Part shown: piece after piece, positions 26,042-38,100 of the stretch
How the letters are laid out: every line of letters begins with the position of its first letter
Position numbering within the stretch: the stretch's first letter is position 1
NCBI GenBank assembly: GCA_013397845.1
Contig: VZTG01010317.1
Location: forward strand, 119,444 to 183,443
Source: Melanocharis versteri
Taxonomy: Eukaryota > Chordata > Aves > Passeriformes > Melanocharitidae
DNA length: 64,000 nucleotides
Direction: 5' to 3'
The notes under the pieces: model-generated
Databases searched by the model: none
What the model saw: only the letters and a program-made list of their open reading frames with translations
What the model was told of the DNA's origin: nothing
Made by a program: the position numbers and the translations under genes

Positions 26042-28204
26042 TAGAACTGATCATATGTCCATCACCTTCCAGTGAATGCCTTGATGTGCACGCTTGCTCT
26101 ACCTAGTGGATTTGAAACCTATTGAAATGCCGCTTCCTAAACTTGGAATAACATCATTCCAACCCTGAGTTTATATAATTTTCGTTATTATTTTTGGTGA
26201 TGGCTGTGATGAAGATGTCTGTTATTGTTCTGAAGAAGAATACCATGTGCTTATTCTGGCTTTCAGTTTTTGGAAAAAATACATTGAACTCCTCAAATGT
26301 TGTTTTTCCCTGGAGAAAAATCACTTGGCGTATATAAATGATTTTGTTTCCTACGTCAGTTTATGGACAAAAGCTTTTATCGTCGAAAAGGACAACCAGA
26401 AGCCAAGAACAAAGTGTTATTTATGATTCACGTTCTGCCTCCCAGTTAACTCTCTGTGAACAAATATTTAACTGCAATGTAGGTGACTCCTGAGAAAGTG
26501 ATCTGGGAAGTCTGTTATACCCTCTAACCCTGTGAACTGAAATCACTGATTTTGGCCTCCTAAGTCAACCTCAAATTTCATAAGCCATGGTCATATGCTC
26601 TTTTCACCTTTAACTTTCCAGTGATGCTTTTAGGGCACTCTCTGAGAAACAGGGGGTGTGGGTTCAACACTGTGCTGGTCTGAGGAGGTTTCTCTTTGAG
26701 TCTCTTTCTGAGAGACTCGATAACATTCAGGCACCCCTGCTCCTTTTAAAATGACTGCTGCTATGCACAAAGAAATGCAAGAGTCTGAATACAAAGGGCA
26801 AGAGAAGTCCTGATTCTCTGGCTTACTGCGTGGTTTCCCAAATGTCATTTTTTGGCTACCACTGTTGGAAGCAGCTTTCTGTGTTCCCCCCAAGGCTAAA
26901 TTCAGGTCTGTAATAATCATCATCTGAACATTATCATCATTTTCTCCCAAGCCCAGCTCTGTTTGCCTTACTGCATTCCCATCATTCAGTTACACAGCCC
27001 CATCACTCCTTAAGACCCCCAACCCATAGAAGAAAGCCCCACATATTGTCCTCTATGCCTTCTCCTTCCCAAACTGGTTCTCCAAACACAATGCCCCAGC
27101 CATCTAAGGCACATCCCTATCTCAACAACCCCATTCCCCTCACCTTCCCCAAATGACATTTTTCCCATGGTCTTTTCAGAAATACATGTCCCAGACTAAT
27201 TAATTTCCTGTAGGCACATGAGAAGAACAGCAGGGGAGGTCTGGGAGCTGGAGACAGCTTCACACATCAATAAGGTACTGGCCAGCCAGTGACAGGAGCA
27301 GCTGTGTGAAGGTTTTTTACTCTGATTTGTAAAAGATCCTTGACACAGGCAAAACTAGCAGTTGTTGAGATTGTTTTTGCCTGGCTTACATGCAACACAG
27401 TGTGGGAACATCCAGCCTACTGACTGAGACTTTCATCTGGCAAAGGGCAGGGTTTTTTTTCAGTCCTTGATCCTTAGGTCATGTCTGCTCCTTATCCACC
27501 AGCTTTGCGTAAAATGCATATGTAGCCGTAAGCATGAAGTCCCTCCAAGCTGTTCCCTCCTGGCTAAGTGTTTAAAGTTTTTCTTCTCTGCAGAGAGCTT
27601 TGTTGTCCCTGATTTAAGTCCTATGAAAATCCATGAGCTTTATTTGAGTACGCTCAGTAGTACATCAGAGCAAACGTCACTGTGAAGCTTGTGCTTGTAG
27701 CTAACAACTACCTTGGAGTTATCATTTGCTGCTCTGCTGTAATGTTCAGCATTCATATGCTAATCCGTTCATGGAGACTGCTGTGCCTGACTGTATGGTA
27801 AGGCTTTACCAAATGACAGCAAAATTAATAGTTTGGTTTCTGCCAATTTGATGCAAGATGTCTAAAATGAAGAGCAGAATATATATCACTGAAGAGAATT
27901 TTGGAGCATTGTTTATTTCTCTCCAATTACAATGTTTTCATCTTTTTTTCTGCATTGCCACTGATACCATAACAGTTTCTACTCTTCCACTCTGTAAAAT
28001 AAAAGATTCTTCATAAAGACCGTGTATGTGTACATGCACGTGTATATGCGTATGCTGATCTTTTCCCTGCTGAATAGATCTGACCATATACCAGTTGAAA
28101 TATCATAAACTGCAAATAAATGTAATGGCTTGGGGTTTTAAATAAATCAGTTAATGCCAACCAGCATCACAGAGAGGAGAATGAGAACAACAATTGCTAG
28201 ATTA
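26042..28204. other. Non-coding DNA between CR1 copies
   Basis: No gene or repeat is recognised. A perfect 8-base stem (GAGTCTCT / AGAGACTC, loop of five) is at 26698-26718. A pyrimidine-rich block with many CCC words spans about 27000-27170. Confidence 0.6.
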
Positions 28205-29031
28205 AAAGGCTCTGCAGAGGGATCTGGACAGGCTGTATCAGCGGGCTGAGGCCAGTTGTGTGAGGCTCAACAAGGCCAAGTGCCAGGTCCTGAAACCCCA
28301 GGTGGTGCCACAGGCTGGGGGCAGAGTGGCTGGAAAGCTGCCCAGTGGAAAAAGACCTGGAAGTGCTGGTGACAGCAGCTAAGACATGAGCCAGAATGTG
28401 CCCAGGTGGCCAAGAAGGCCAATGGCACCTGGCCTGTGTCAGCAATAGTGTGGCCAGCAGGACCAGGGCAGGGATTGTCCCCCAGTACTGGGCACTGGTG
28501 AGGCCACACCTCGAATCCTGTGTTCAGCTCCGGACCCCACTTCAAGAAAGACATTGAGGCACTGGAGCATCTCCAGAGAAGGGCAGCAGAGCTGATGAAG
28601 GGGCTGGAGCACAGGTCCTGTGAGGAGCAGCTGAGGGAGCTGGGGGTGTTTAGCCTGGAGGCTCAGGGGAGACCTTATCACTCTCTACAACTCCCTGAAA
28701 GGAGGTGGTAGCCAGGTGGGGGTTGGTCTCTTCTCCCAGGGAAGAAGTGACAGGATGAAAGGAAATAATGTCAAGCTGTGGCACCAGAGGTTTAGACTGG
28801 TTAGCAGGAAATGTTTCTTCACTGGAAGGGTTGACTAGCATTGGAACAGGCTGCCCAGGAAAGCGGCAGAGTCACCATCCCTGGAAGTGTTCAAGAAACA
28901 TGTGGGTGTGACATGGTTTAGCGATGAACATTGCCATGGTGTTAGGTGGACGGCCAGACTTGATAATCTTCAAGGTCTTAAGGTCTTTTAAGGTCTTTTC
29001 CAACTTTAAGGTTCTATGAGTCTATGATTCA
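28205..29031 (+). mobile_element. CR1 LINE 3' fragment, about 0.8 kb
   Basis: This plus-strand CR1 runs from GGCTCTGCAGAGGGATCTGG through AGGCTCAACAAGGCCAAGTG, GGAGCATCTCCAGAGAAGGG and GGAGGCTCAGGGGAGACCTT. It ends in CTATGAGTCTATGATTC at 29031. The 3' UTR shows a short local amplification of AAGGTCTT units (28970-29000). It ends 78 bases before an exon-like acceptor at 29108. Confidence 0.92.
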
Positions 29032-29108
29032 CTGTGAAAAAAAATAGACTGCATTTCACAGATATTTTTCTCAGTCACCCATTCTATTTCTTCTTTTTCT
29101 CCCCACAG

Positions 29109-29240
29109 AAACCAGTGGATTCTGATTTCCTTGAATGCTGTGAATTAGCTCTGAAGAAATGGACAGCTCCAACAAAAAAAACCCACGAAAGTTTTCTGAG
29201 AAGACAGCAAAGGAACTAGAAAAAATAGCTTGACTTGTAG
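29109..29240 (+). other. Exon-like block upstream of C1QTNF7 (possible 5' UTR exon)
   Basis: A long pyrimidine tract ending in CCCCACAG gives a strong acceptor at 29108. One frame stays open for 36 codons from 29109 (KPVDSDFLECCELALKKW) to a TAG at 29217. A possible donor GTTCTC follows at 29241. C1QTNF7 needs at least one upstream exon and this is close enough, but I cannot match the peptide to any known protein, and the open frame may be chance. Confidence 0.25.
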
Positions 29241-30155
29241 GTTCTCACCTGACCCATGATTGACTCTCTGCTAATGCAACACTAATTTAAGACACCTTTG
29301 TATATCAGGTACTGCAATTACTCAGCATGTCACTCTTTGTAGAGTTAGTTTTCTTTAGTATCCCAGTATGCAGTGGGACAGAGAAATCTGATTTCCATCC
29401 AACAGTTTATGAAAACACCCAAATATTATATATAAAGACTTACACCATTTTCTTGCAAGATATTGCAACACAGTTCATTGTATATGACAGTCCAAGCCAG
29501 GCTTAAAAAACCCAACTTGTTATCAGCCCATTCACACTCCACCATCCCCCGCAGGGCGGGGCAGCTGCCTGGTTCCACTGGACCATTAGGGTGAAGTGTT
29601 TATTTGTGCTGTTTCCAAGAGGCGCTGAAGCTGTAGCTCTCTAACTGCCATCCTTTCTGCAGCTTCAGCAAGTTTCTGCTGCAGTTATTAAAATTGGAGA
29701 TTCATTCGCCACCATAAGGGCAAATTTCAAAATGGAATGAAGGTGTAAACTTTATCCTCACATTCCTCTAGCACAGACTAACTCCCTCCAGCAAGAGAGC
29801 TTTTCTCTGTAAAGGTGACGTAAGGCCCAAAGACAAAATAAACTATGCAGTCAAAGGCCTTTGCATTAAAGAAATACATATTATTTTTTCATGTGTCAAC
29901 ATTTGGCCCCAAAAAGCTGATATTCACCAGTTACACTATGTCAGTCTACAGCTACTTACTTGAAAGACATACAGCAACATGTACAGTGCCCAGAAAAAGC
30001 TCCTTGCCTCCTACATGGATTTTGGTAATGCAGAAATCCCAGGTCAAGGTCTGTATCTCTACCTGTGCATAATGCATCACAGTGTCACACTTATTTGCAT
30101 ATTCAGAGCTATTTGCGTGTGACTAGAGTGTCTTATTCATATATTTTTTTTCCAG

Positions 30156-30401
30156 ATCTGAGGATGTTTGTGTTGCTGTACATTACAAGTTTTGCCATCT
30201 ATACAAGCGAACAACCGCTTCAAAGCCAGACCAAAGGAGAAAATTACTACACCAGATATATCTGCAGCATCCCGGGTTTGCCAGGCCCTGCAGGCCCCCC
30301 TGGAGCCAGCGGATCCCCGGGGCCGCATGGACGCATTGGTCTTCCAGGAAGAGATGGTAGAGATGGCAGGAAGGGAGAAAAAGGTGAAAAAGGGAGTGCA
30401 G
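30156..30401 (+). CDS. C1QTNF7: C1QTNF7 first coding exon (8 bases of 5' UTR, signal peptide, start of collagen stalk)
   Basis: The acceptor is a pyrimidine tract ending in CAG at 30153-30155. Translation starts at 30164, and the donor GT is at 30402-30403. The exon therefore carries 8 untranslated bases, which implies at least one upstream non-coding exon. It codes for residues 1-79 plus one base of a glycine codon. The collagen triplets begin at about residue 38. The block GRIGLPGRDGRDGRKGEKGE matches the human protein. Confidence 0.95.
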
Positions 30402-30473
30402 GTATTGAATATTTGTGGAACTTAACACGGTAGTACAAGAAAGCAAGACCTTTTATCACCACTGCTATACATA

Positions 30474-30510
<37 letters not shown>

Positions 30511-31783
30511 AATGTGTGTGTGTGTCTGTGTGGGTTTGAGTGTGATTCATGTGTAAATATAGTGAGAGAAAGGAAGTATACAGACATATTTTAGATATGC
30601 CTAATATGTACGTACTTATATCAGTGTAAAGAAATGTAAATGCACAACCTTCCTTCACACAGATGATAAGAAGAAATTTGGGAAGAACGAAGCATGTGTG
30701 GTGCCAAATAAATAGTCTCACCTGTGCCATTAGCCAGGAGTATAAGATTAGCAGGTGCTTAGGTATGCACTGAAAATGTTCTATTTGTAGGAAATATTTA
30801 GTGCACAAGTATCACTATGTGGGTAGCCATGCTGCTGCCCTTGCCATCAGCAGTGCCTGTAGCTCAGGCAGCAATAGACTGATTACATATAAAATTCTTT
30901 AATGTGTAATCAAGACATACGAAGAAAAGTAGGAATATAGAAACAAAGGACCTGCAGGCTGTGAAGCCTGGTCATTTGTTCCAACCTGGCACTCCTTTTG
31001 CAAACTTACTTGAAAATTTTGAAAGTATTTTGCGAGTATTGTGGAATTCTGACCATGTTTTTCTTGCTTGCTCAGGCACACACAGTAGCCCACACAATCA
31101 TTTACTGAGGTGATATGTGCAACGATTAACTAATTTAAAATGTTTTTGAAGGTTTAAGAGGAAAGACTGGGCCATTAGGACCAGCTGGAGAGAAAGGAGA
31201 CCAAGGTCAGTCTGGTAAGAAAGGACCTGGAGGATTGACTGGTGCCAAAGGTGAAGTAGGTCCAGCTGGACCACCTGGACCTAAGGGAGATAAAGGAGAC
31301 CGAGGAGAGCCAGGTGCACCAGGGGTCTGCAAGTGTGGAAAGATAGTGCTGAAATCTGCCTTTTCTGTTGGCATCACCACGAGCTACCCAGAGGAAAGAT
31401 TACCAATTGTATTCAATAAAGTCCTCTTCAACGAGGGGGAGCATTATAACCCGTCCACAGGAAAGTTCATTTGTGCCATCCCAGGGATTTATTATTTTTC
31501 CTACGATATCACGTTAGCAAACAAACATCTTGCAATTGGGCTGGTTCACAATGGGAAGTACAAGATCAAGACTTTCGATGCAAACACAGGCAACCACGAT
31601 GTAGCTTCTGGATCCACGGTGATCTACCTTCAGCCAGAAGACGAAGTATGGCTTGAGATCTTCTACACTGATCAAAACGGTCTCTTTTCCGATCCAACGT
31701 GGGCAGACAGTCTGTTTTCTGGATTTCTCTTATACGTTGATTCAGATTACCTTGATGCTCTATCAGATGAAGATGAGCTCTGA
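30164..31783 (+). CDS. C1QTNF7: C1QTNF7 (CTRP7), secreted collagen/C1q-domain protein, complete coding region in two exons
   Basis: Joining 30164-30401 to 31152-31783 gives an uninterrupted 289-residue protein, the same length as human C1QTNF7. Residues 1 to about 16 form a hydrophobic signal peptide (MFVLLYITSFAIY). A short linker with a cysteine at residue 34 follows. Residues about 38-138 are an unbroken run of Gly-X-Y triplets, a collagen stalk. Cysteines 139 and 141 flank the neck, and residues about 145-283 are a C1q globular domain (KSAFSVGITTSYPEERLP is essentially the human sequence). The family forms secreted trimers and higher oligomers, and CTRP7 is linked to metabolic signalling. 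The ATG at 30164 is chosen because it lies 8 bases inside the exon and starts the signal peptide that matches human. The intron is only 750 bases, GT-AG, phase 1. CC2D2A follows on the same strand, as in mammals. No frameshift or lost residue is seen. Confidence 0.97.
30477..30532. repeat. Compound (AT)n-(TG)n microsatellite in the C1QTNF7 intron
   Basis: About 15 AT dinucleotides (30477-30507) are followed by a short TG-rich run. It begins 75 bases after the splice donor of the first coding exon. Confidence 0.92.
31152..31783 (+). CDS. C1QTNF7: C1QTNF7 last coding exon (rest of collagen stalk and whole C1q domain)
   Basis: The acceptor AG is at 31150-31151. The first two bases complete the split glycine codon, so the Gly-X-Y register continues without interruption. 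The collagen stalk ends near residue 138. It is followed by GVCKCGK and the C1q domain, ending in the acidic tail DEDEL before the TGA at 31781-31783. C1q aromatic and glycine positions are retained, for example in FICAIPGIYYFSYDIT and GFLLYVDSDYLD. The exon continues into the 3' UTR. Confidence 0.96.
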
Positions 31784-32160
31784 AGCAGATGCCAAATGAC
31801 ATTCAAACTGGAGGCCCCAGCACAGGATTTTATTCAGCTGTGTGGAGAACACAAAGTTGAAATGAAAAAATAACCCAAAAAACTGGGAGTTCATTCTTGT
31901 TTTGATTGGAACCAACTCTGAGCATGTAAGGATGTTTCTAAAATGTAAGATGGATTTTTTAACGAACAGCAGGGATATCCAAATGAACTGTAATTAACAA
32001 ACGACTGCATCACTCCAGGACCGACTCTTTCCTAAAATTATGTTTATAATACTATTTAAACAAATTTAAGATACTGTACATTGGATTTTATATAAAATGT
32101 ATTAAGTTGCATTTTAGAATGGATATTTTGTATATTACATTAAAGTAAAATTGAACAATT
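31784..32160 (+). other. C1QTNF7: C1QTNF7 3' UTR with poly(A) signal
   Basis: The stop codon is followed by about 375 AU-rich bases with no long open frame. An ATTAAA hexamer at 32139-32144 is the best polyadenylation signal, and cleavage would be expected about 15-25 bases later. AT-rich stretches such as those around 32040-32130 are typical of a 3' UTR. The exact cleavage site is inferred and transcripts could run further. Confidence 0.6.
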
Positions 32161-35100
32161 CACTACAATATCATCTTTGGTCATTTCAAGACAGGCAATA
32201 CATTAAAAACAGGTAAAACATTGAATTTTTTTTAAAATAGGAATGACTGTTTCAGGATGCCACTGCACATGTCACAAGGACAGTCCCATCTGATGTTTAC
32301 ACCAACAAACAGCATTCATAACTAGCCAATCTCCCAATAAGTACATGAAGATTTGTACTAGCTGAGGACTACTCAATAGCAGCCATAAAAAGACCAGAAC
32401 AAAGTTATGAAATATATAAAGAAATTAAAAACTGGGAAATCTGAAAACTTGGAGATAGACAGTCAGTGTTTAATTTGGGTATTTTCAGTGTAACTCCAAG
32501 TGTCTTTGCTATCCTTTCAATGCTATCTAGTATCTTTGTGAGAAATGTGGAAAAAAAGTATAAACTTCTTGCTGAAGAAAATTGTGGATGCCAAAAAATT
32601 ACAGAACAGTAATCACTAATAGGAGAAAATTATATGAAATTAAGCGAGTCATATCATTAAAGCAGAAGTTACATTTCAATATGGCCAAATGCAAATGTAG
32701 GTCACACACAAGATGAAAAACTGCACTCAGGAAATCAACTTGGAAAAGGTGCATGGGACCTCATGGATCATCAGCTGAATAGGAGTAATAAAAGTAGGCT
32801 GTTGCTACAGCCCTTTGGATGTATGATAAATGGAATTAAAAGTAGAGATAAACAGTAGTTACCTAGGAAGCTACTACTTCTGTCAGTGTTTCAAAAACCT
32901 ACTTGAAAACTGCAAAAAAATGTTTATACTTCTATTCATGGCGATTACAGGAGAGATGCAACAAGGTCAATTTACTTTTCTTGTCAATGAGGTGATTTAA
33001 TCACCATCTGCACCCATCTGGAGATAAAATAGCTGGTAGTACCTGGCACTTCTCTCTATCAGATAGGAACACAGCAAGATCCATTGGTGAGAAACTGTAT
33101 CAATCCCCTCTGGAAATGAGGAAACCATTTTATCAGTGGCAGCAACCACTGCAAAAATATCTAGGAACATCACAAATCCTCCAGCATTCAACACCAGTCA
33201 AGACTGGCAATCTTTCATTGGGTCCTCTTACTTTCCAAGAATTTACAATCTTTTATTCATCTCAGATTTACAGAGACCTGCTGTTTCTAATGGTTATTCA
33301 GATAATGTTAAATGTTAATGGTCTGTGTTGCACAGCTCTTGAACCCACTTTTAGTTATGACCAAGGCAGAAGGAAATTTCTATTTTTTTTTCTGTGTACT
33401 TGACTGAATTAAGAAAGTTGCAGCCAGACAAAATGACACAGAAATGCTGCTGAGGTTGCAGAACCAGCACGACGGTTTTGTGTGGAACATCAGTCTGTGC
33501 ACTCTGTATCCATGCCCTCATTTCCTCCCACATTAGCATGCATGGCTGTGAGTACATGACTGCTGCTTTATGCAGCGAACAGGTGCAAAGCCCTCACCAC
33601 AAATCAAACTGGCAATGCTTGTACAACCATTATTGTATCTGACAGTGAGAGATGTCTGATAGAAGACAAAAGTAGATTATTTTTCTAACTAGACATCTAA
33701 TTTATTAGTGTCACACAATGGCTGCTTTCTGTGAAAAATATGGAAGAGAACCTTTAGAGATTCAGTTTATCACCCTGCTGTACAATCATTTATACATCTG
33801 CAAATTAAGGACAATATGAGTGCAAAATGCAGTCCAATCATCATTTACAATTATGATTGATGCTGATGCCTCACAGCCATCAGTGCCTATCTGAGGCACA
33901 AAGACCATCAGCATTGCTCAGTGCTGCCTGCACTGAATTCCACAGGACAGAGCAGAGGATCATACCGAGCCCATGACTTCCAGGAAGCATAATTCAGTGA
34001 TGCAGGACCGGACCCAGAATACGTATCATGCAGCAAAAGCAACTAATAGAAGTTTTTAATTAGATGATTATCTTAGAAACTATGGAAATAGGTTTATGAC
34101 ATTTGAATCAGTATAAAGTTTATGTCAGGAGTAACAAGTCAGATTTATTAGAATTAGAAAATCTGAAAAACCCAGCCTTAAGGAAAGAATATGACTGATT
34201 TTTTTCAGACTACAGAAATGTATTTGGTAGTTATAATACATCTGGAAATTTTCAGACAAAACTAATTATTCTCAATTAAACACAGAAAATATACAGTTTT
34301 ATAGTGAAATATTCCTGGTTGCAATCCGAACTATAAGCAAACTGCTCTCATGTAATAATCTGTAAAAATGAATTCAATATAAAAGAGATATTTTAACCAC
34401 ACCTACGTTGAAAATTACACCATGGGAATAAGTAAACCAAGAGTTATTGCTTTCCTTTTCTTACCAATTTTAGATTTATGTTTGTACATTGATAGAAAAC
34501 TTTAGCTTCCCAAAGTTTTCCTATTTGGATTCTATACTTTTTTGAACAGTTTAATATTTTGGCATGAAGAGTTAAAAATAAGTAATTCTGTTGAAATATT
34601 TCTACAGGTTTTGGCAAGAAGAATACTTCTACTGCACATATGGACAACATATGAATACAAGTCCCATGTGTCCCTGCCCTCATTAAGGGTCTCAAGACAT
34701 TAGCCTAAAGTAAATCATTGCTATTGCTAGTATATTATTTGAAAATAGATCAACTTTGATGACAGGATATTGCATTCGGGGTATTTATCTGTCTAAATTT
34801 GAATTTATATGGAAAATATCTTGGGCTGACGTCTTCCCACAATTCACACCAGTACACGGGGAGGTCTGGTTGGTTTCAAAACATTGTAGGATAACAAAGA
34901 GCAAAATTTCTTCAGGATCAAATTTGAAATTAATCAATGATTTCTACACAATATATTGGTCATTCTACACATGCCATGATGCCATATAAAATTAGGCATC
35001 CAGGTCAAATTAGTCATCTAGGCTTTGCCTACAGTCCACAGAGGGAAATAAGTGTCACCAGGAGAACTCCCAGGAGGAAGCACGTCTCTACTGCAGCACC

Positions 35101-38100
35101 AACTCTTGGGCTTCCTGATCAAGGCTGCAAGAACGCATACAAATCTCAAACCATCAGGAAACTGTCAAACAATATTAAGAACATCAGTATTTCTGAAAGT
35201 CTTAATTAAAAGTATATATATACATTTACTTGGGATATATGTATGTAAAGATAAATAAGTAAAAATAAAGTTATTTGAAACAAAACAGCTCTCCACAGTC
35301 TTCTACTTTCAGACTTTCTTTATACTTGGTAGAGTGACATCAAGGAAGAAGTTAGTCACATGTTCCATTGCTGAAAATTTTTAACCTAGATAATTAATGA
35401 AACATTTATCTACATTTTCAAATTCTATGAGTATGTCACATAAAATAAATACTTTCACTTTCTTGACTACACATATTCATGTTCATTAGGTTAGGCTGTT
35501 ATACAATTTTTTCTGGAGCAATAGATCCTCAATGCTTGACAATGCTGAGACAATACAGAGGAAATAATTACTAATGGATATCAGTACTGAGAACATTATG
35601 TACATTCTTCAAATCTTTTTAAATCTACCTAACATCATTTAGGTACTTCTAGGATAAGCAAATATATACAAAACTGGAAGCAACTTATTTAATTTCCTAC
35701 CAAGTATGTTACATTAGTTGTCACAGTTCATTTAATACTTTATTTACCTTCCACAGGTCACCTACTGGGTCATTCATATTCATATTCATATTCATATTCA
35801 TATTCATATTCATATTCATATTCATATTCATATTCATTCAGTAAGATATTTACTGAATAAATTAGTTTTCACTGATTGGTTTATTTATTGATTTATTTGT
35901 CCATTGGCAGGTAATTCATATTCAGAATAATTATACTAATGCTGTACTAAGGAGTTTGGTCAGCAGGAACTTCAGTTGTATGTGGAAATGGGGCTTGCTT
36001 TGTGTATGTCTTTCAGTAGCTGATGAGTCCTATCCAAGAAAGAATACATGAAAATAAAGAGGAAAAAAATAGAGTTGAGAAAGCAATATACCACTATCTT
36101 TACCAATGAGTAATGCTTTCAAGAAGCACTTTATTCCTTTCAGTATGAACTATCTAGACTTCAGCTCAGAAAGCATTTAGAGGTCATACACATTCTCCTG
36201 TAATTCCTTAGATCAACGATCCCAACTGAGGTTACATCAGCATTTCTGAATTTAAGAGGCACGATTCTTCCTCACATCCACAGAAAGAAATTTCAAAATA
36301 CTGTCACGAAATTCTCAATCACTGATACCTAGTTCTGACCTAGCTGCATACATCAGGTCAATTCACGAAAGTTACTACCTAAGGGAAAAGAAAAATTAAT
36401 TAGGCATATTGTATACATATATTTTAATAGCAAAGATTCACAAAGAGAAAGGTGCCCTGGATTATTTGGCTCATATTCCTCAATTCTGAGTGTAATTTTG
36501 GTATAAAGTAAAAATTAATAAATTTGGTTTTTTTCAACTTTAAAGAACCTGTCCTAAATCCTAAATCAAACACAAAATAGAAGGCAGAATTCGTAAAATC
36601 ATCTCTGTGGTAGAATAACCTTGTTTATGCCATCTTAACAAAGAGCTAAAAATACTGAATTCCTGAAAAACATAATTGAACCATGGTTCTCAGTGGGCTC
36701 TAAAGTGATTTTTTTGCAAGAAGAAGGTGGGATTTCTAGAAATGAGTGACTTGAATGAAGGAAATGTACCAGCAGTGATTTTTCTTTCACTACTTTCAAC
36801 GAAGTGTTATCTCTAGGCTCAGAAGAAAGTGAAAAGGACTTAAAACTTCTGAGCTGAACAACAATCTCTTTCATTATCTGAAAACTTGCTTACCACTGAT
36901 GTTGATTTCCCTTCCATGCACTACCTGCATTCATGCACATTTTGTCAGACATTCTGATGTGTGAGCACAGACTTCTAAACTGCATGTGACAAATTACAGG
37001 AAATGTTATTTGTGATTTCTGTCATGTCAGAGTAAGGTGCGCTCAGTTTAAAAATAATTAAGATGAGCAGAGTTTGTTCTTTCTTGTTTGTAACCTCCCT
37101 GAAACTGGGACCACTGCAGGGTTGCACATAGTACCTAAATTCCTATTCTAACAACACAGCACCATGTACTCTTATTCTGTAAATGCTGCATGTGACTTGT
37201 AACATTTGCCATTTCCCTTCTGTTGATTTTACAAATTTTGACTTTGATTCTAGGCAGGCAATAAGAGAAGCGTATGGCAAACTAAACCCTATATTATCCT
37301 CAAAGCCTGAGAAATAACTCCATTGTTCATTGTCCCCCGTTGAGTTTCAAACTGTTTTTACTCTGAACTAGGGGCCTACGATGCCACTGCCCGCTCCTGG
37401 GGCATCCTGCATTGTGGGCACTACGAGCTGCCATCTACTCTGCCTGTTCTAAAGCCAGCCCTGACCATCATTGACAAAACACGATTAATGGCCAGGTGTG
37501 GCCGTGTCACATCTAGCCAAGCAGAGCAGCTCACACCATCTCATGGGGAGCACTAAGTCTGCTGCCCAGTGTAATCAATGGCATCAAGCTGGCCTTTGTT
37601 TTCATAATGCTGACCGAGATAAAGGAGTTGTTCTCCACCCCAGGAAACATATGTGGCTGGGATTCTGTATGTCTCCTGTGAGCAGAGTTATCGTACTGAC
37701 ATGAGTTTTTAAGCAGCTTTCCATCCTCTTAAGCAAAGGTTCCTGACTGCTTCTTAAGGGTTTCATAGCAATGTTCCTTACATAAACGCTGTTCATATTT
37801 GTCCATTATTTAAACTGTTTGTACAACTGTTTCTGATACTGGAGTATATTTTTGGGACACAGACTTATTAGCAAAACAAGATGTTGAACCTGAGTTCTTG
37901 CCAAAATTTTCTATGAAGTTTCACCCACGGGATCACTTCCACAGTTCCACATGCGGTGATCCTTAGCAGATAATAGAGATGTGTGCTGTGCATGTTACCC
38001 TAAGAAACCCGTCCTCCTATTACATATCTTTCGCATTCTTGAAAGCTGTTGTCACATCAGATATTCCTAGCTATGACAGCTCCTCTTTCCACAATTAAAA

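Noticed and set aside
26698..26718. 8-base perfect stem-loop
   Set aside because: Too short to call an RNA gene or terminator in a vertebrate genome.
28520..28711. Short frame with HLQRRAAELMKGLEHRS-like peptide
   Set aside because: It is a remnant of CR1 ORF2 3' sequence, not an independent gene.
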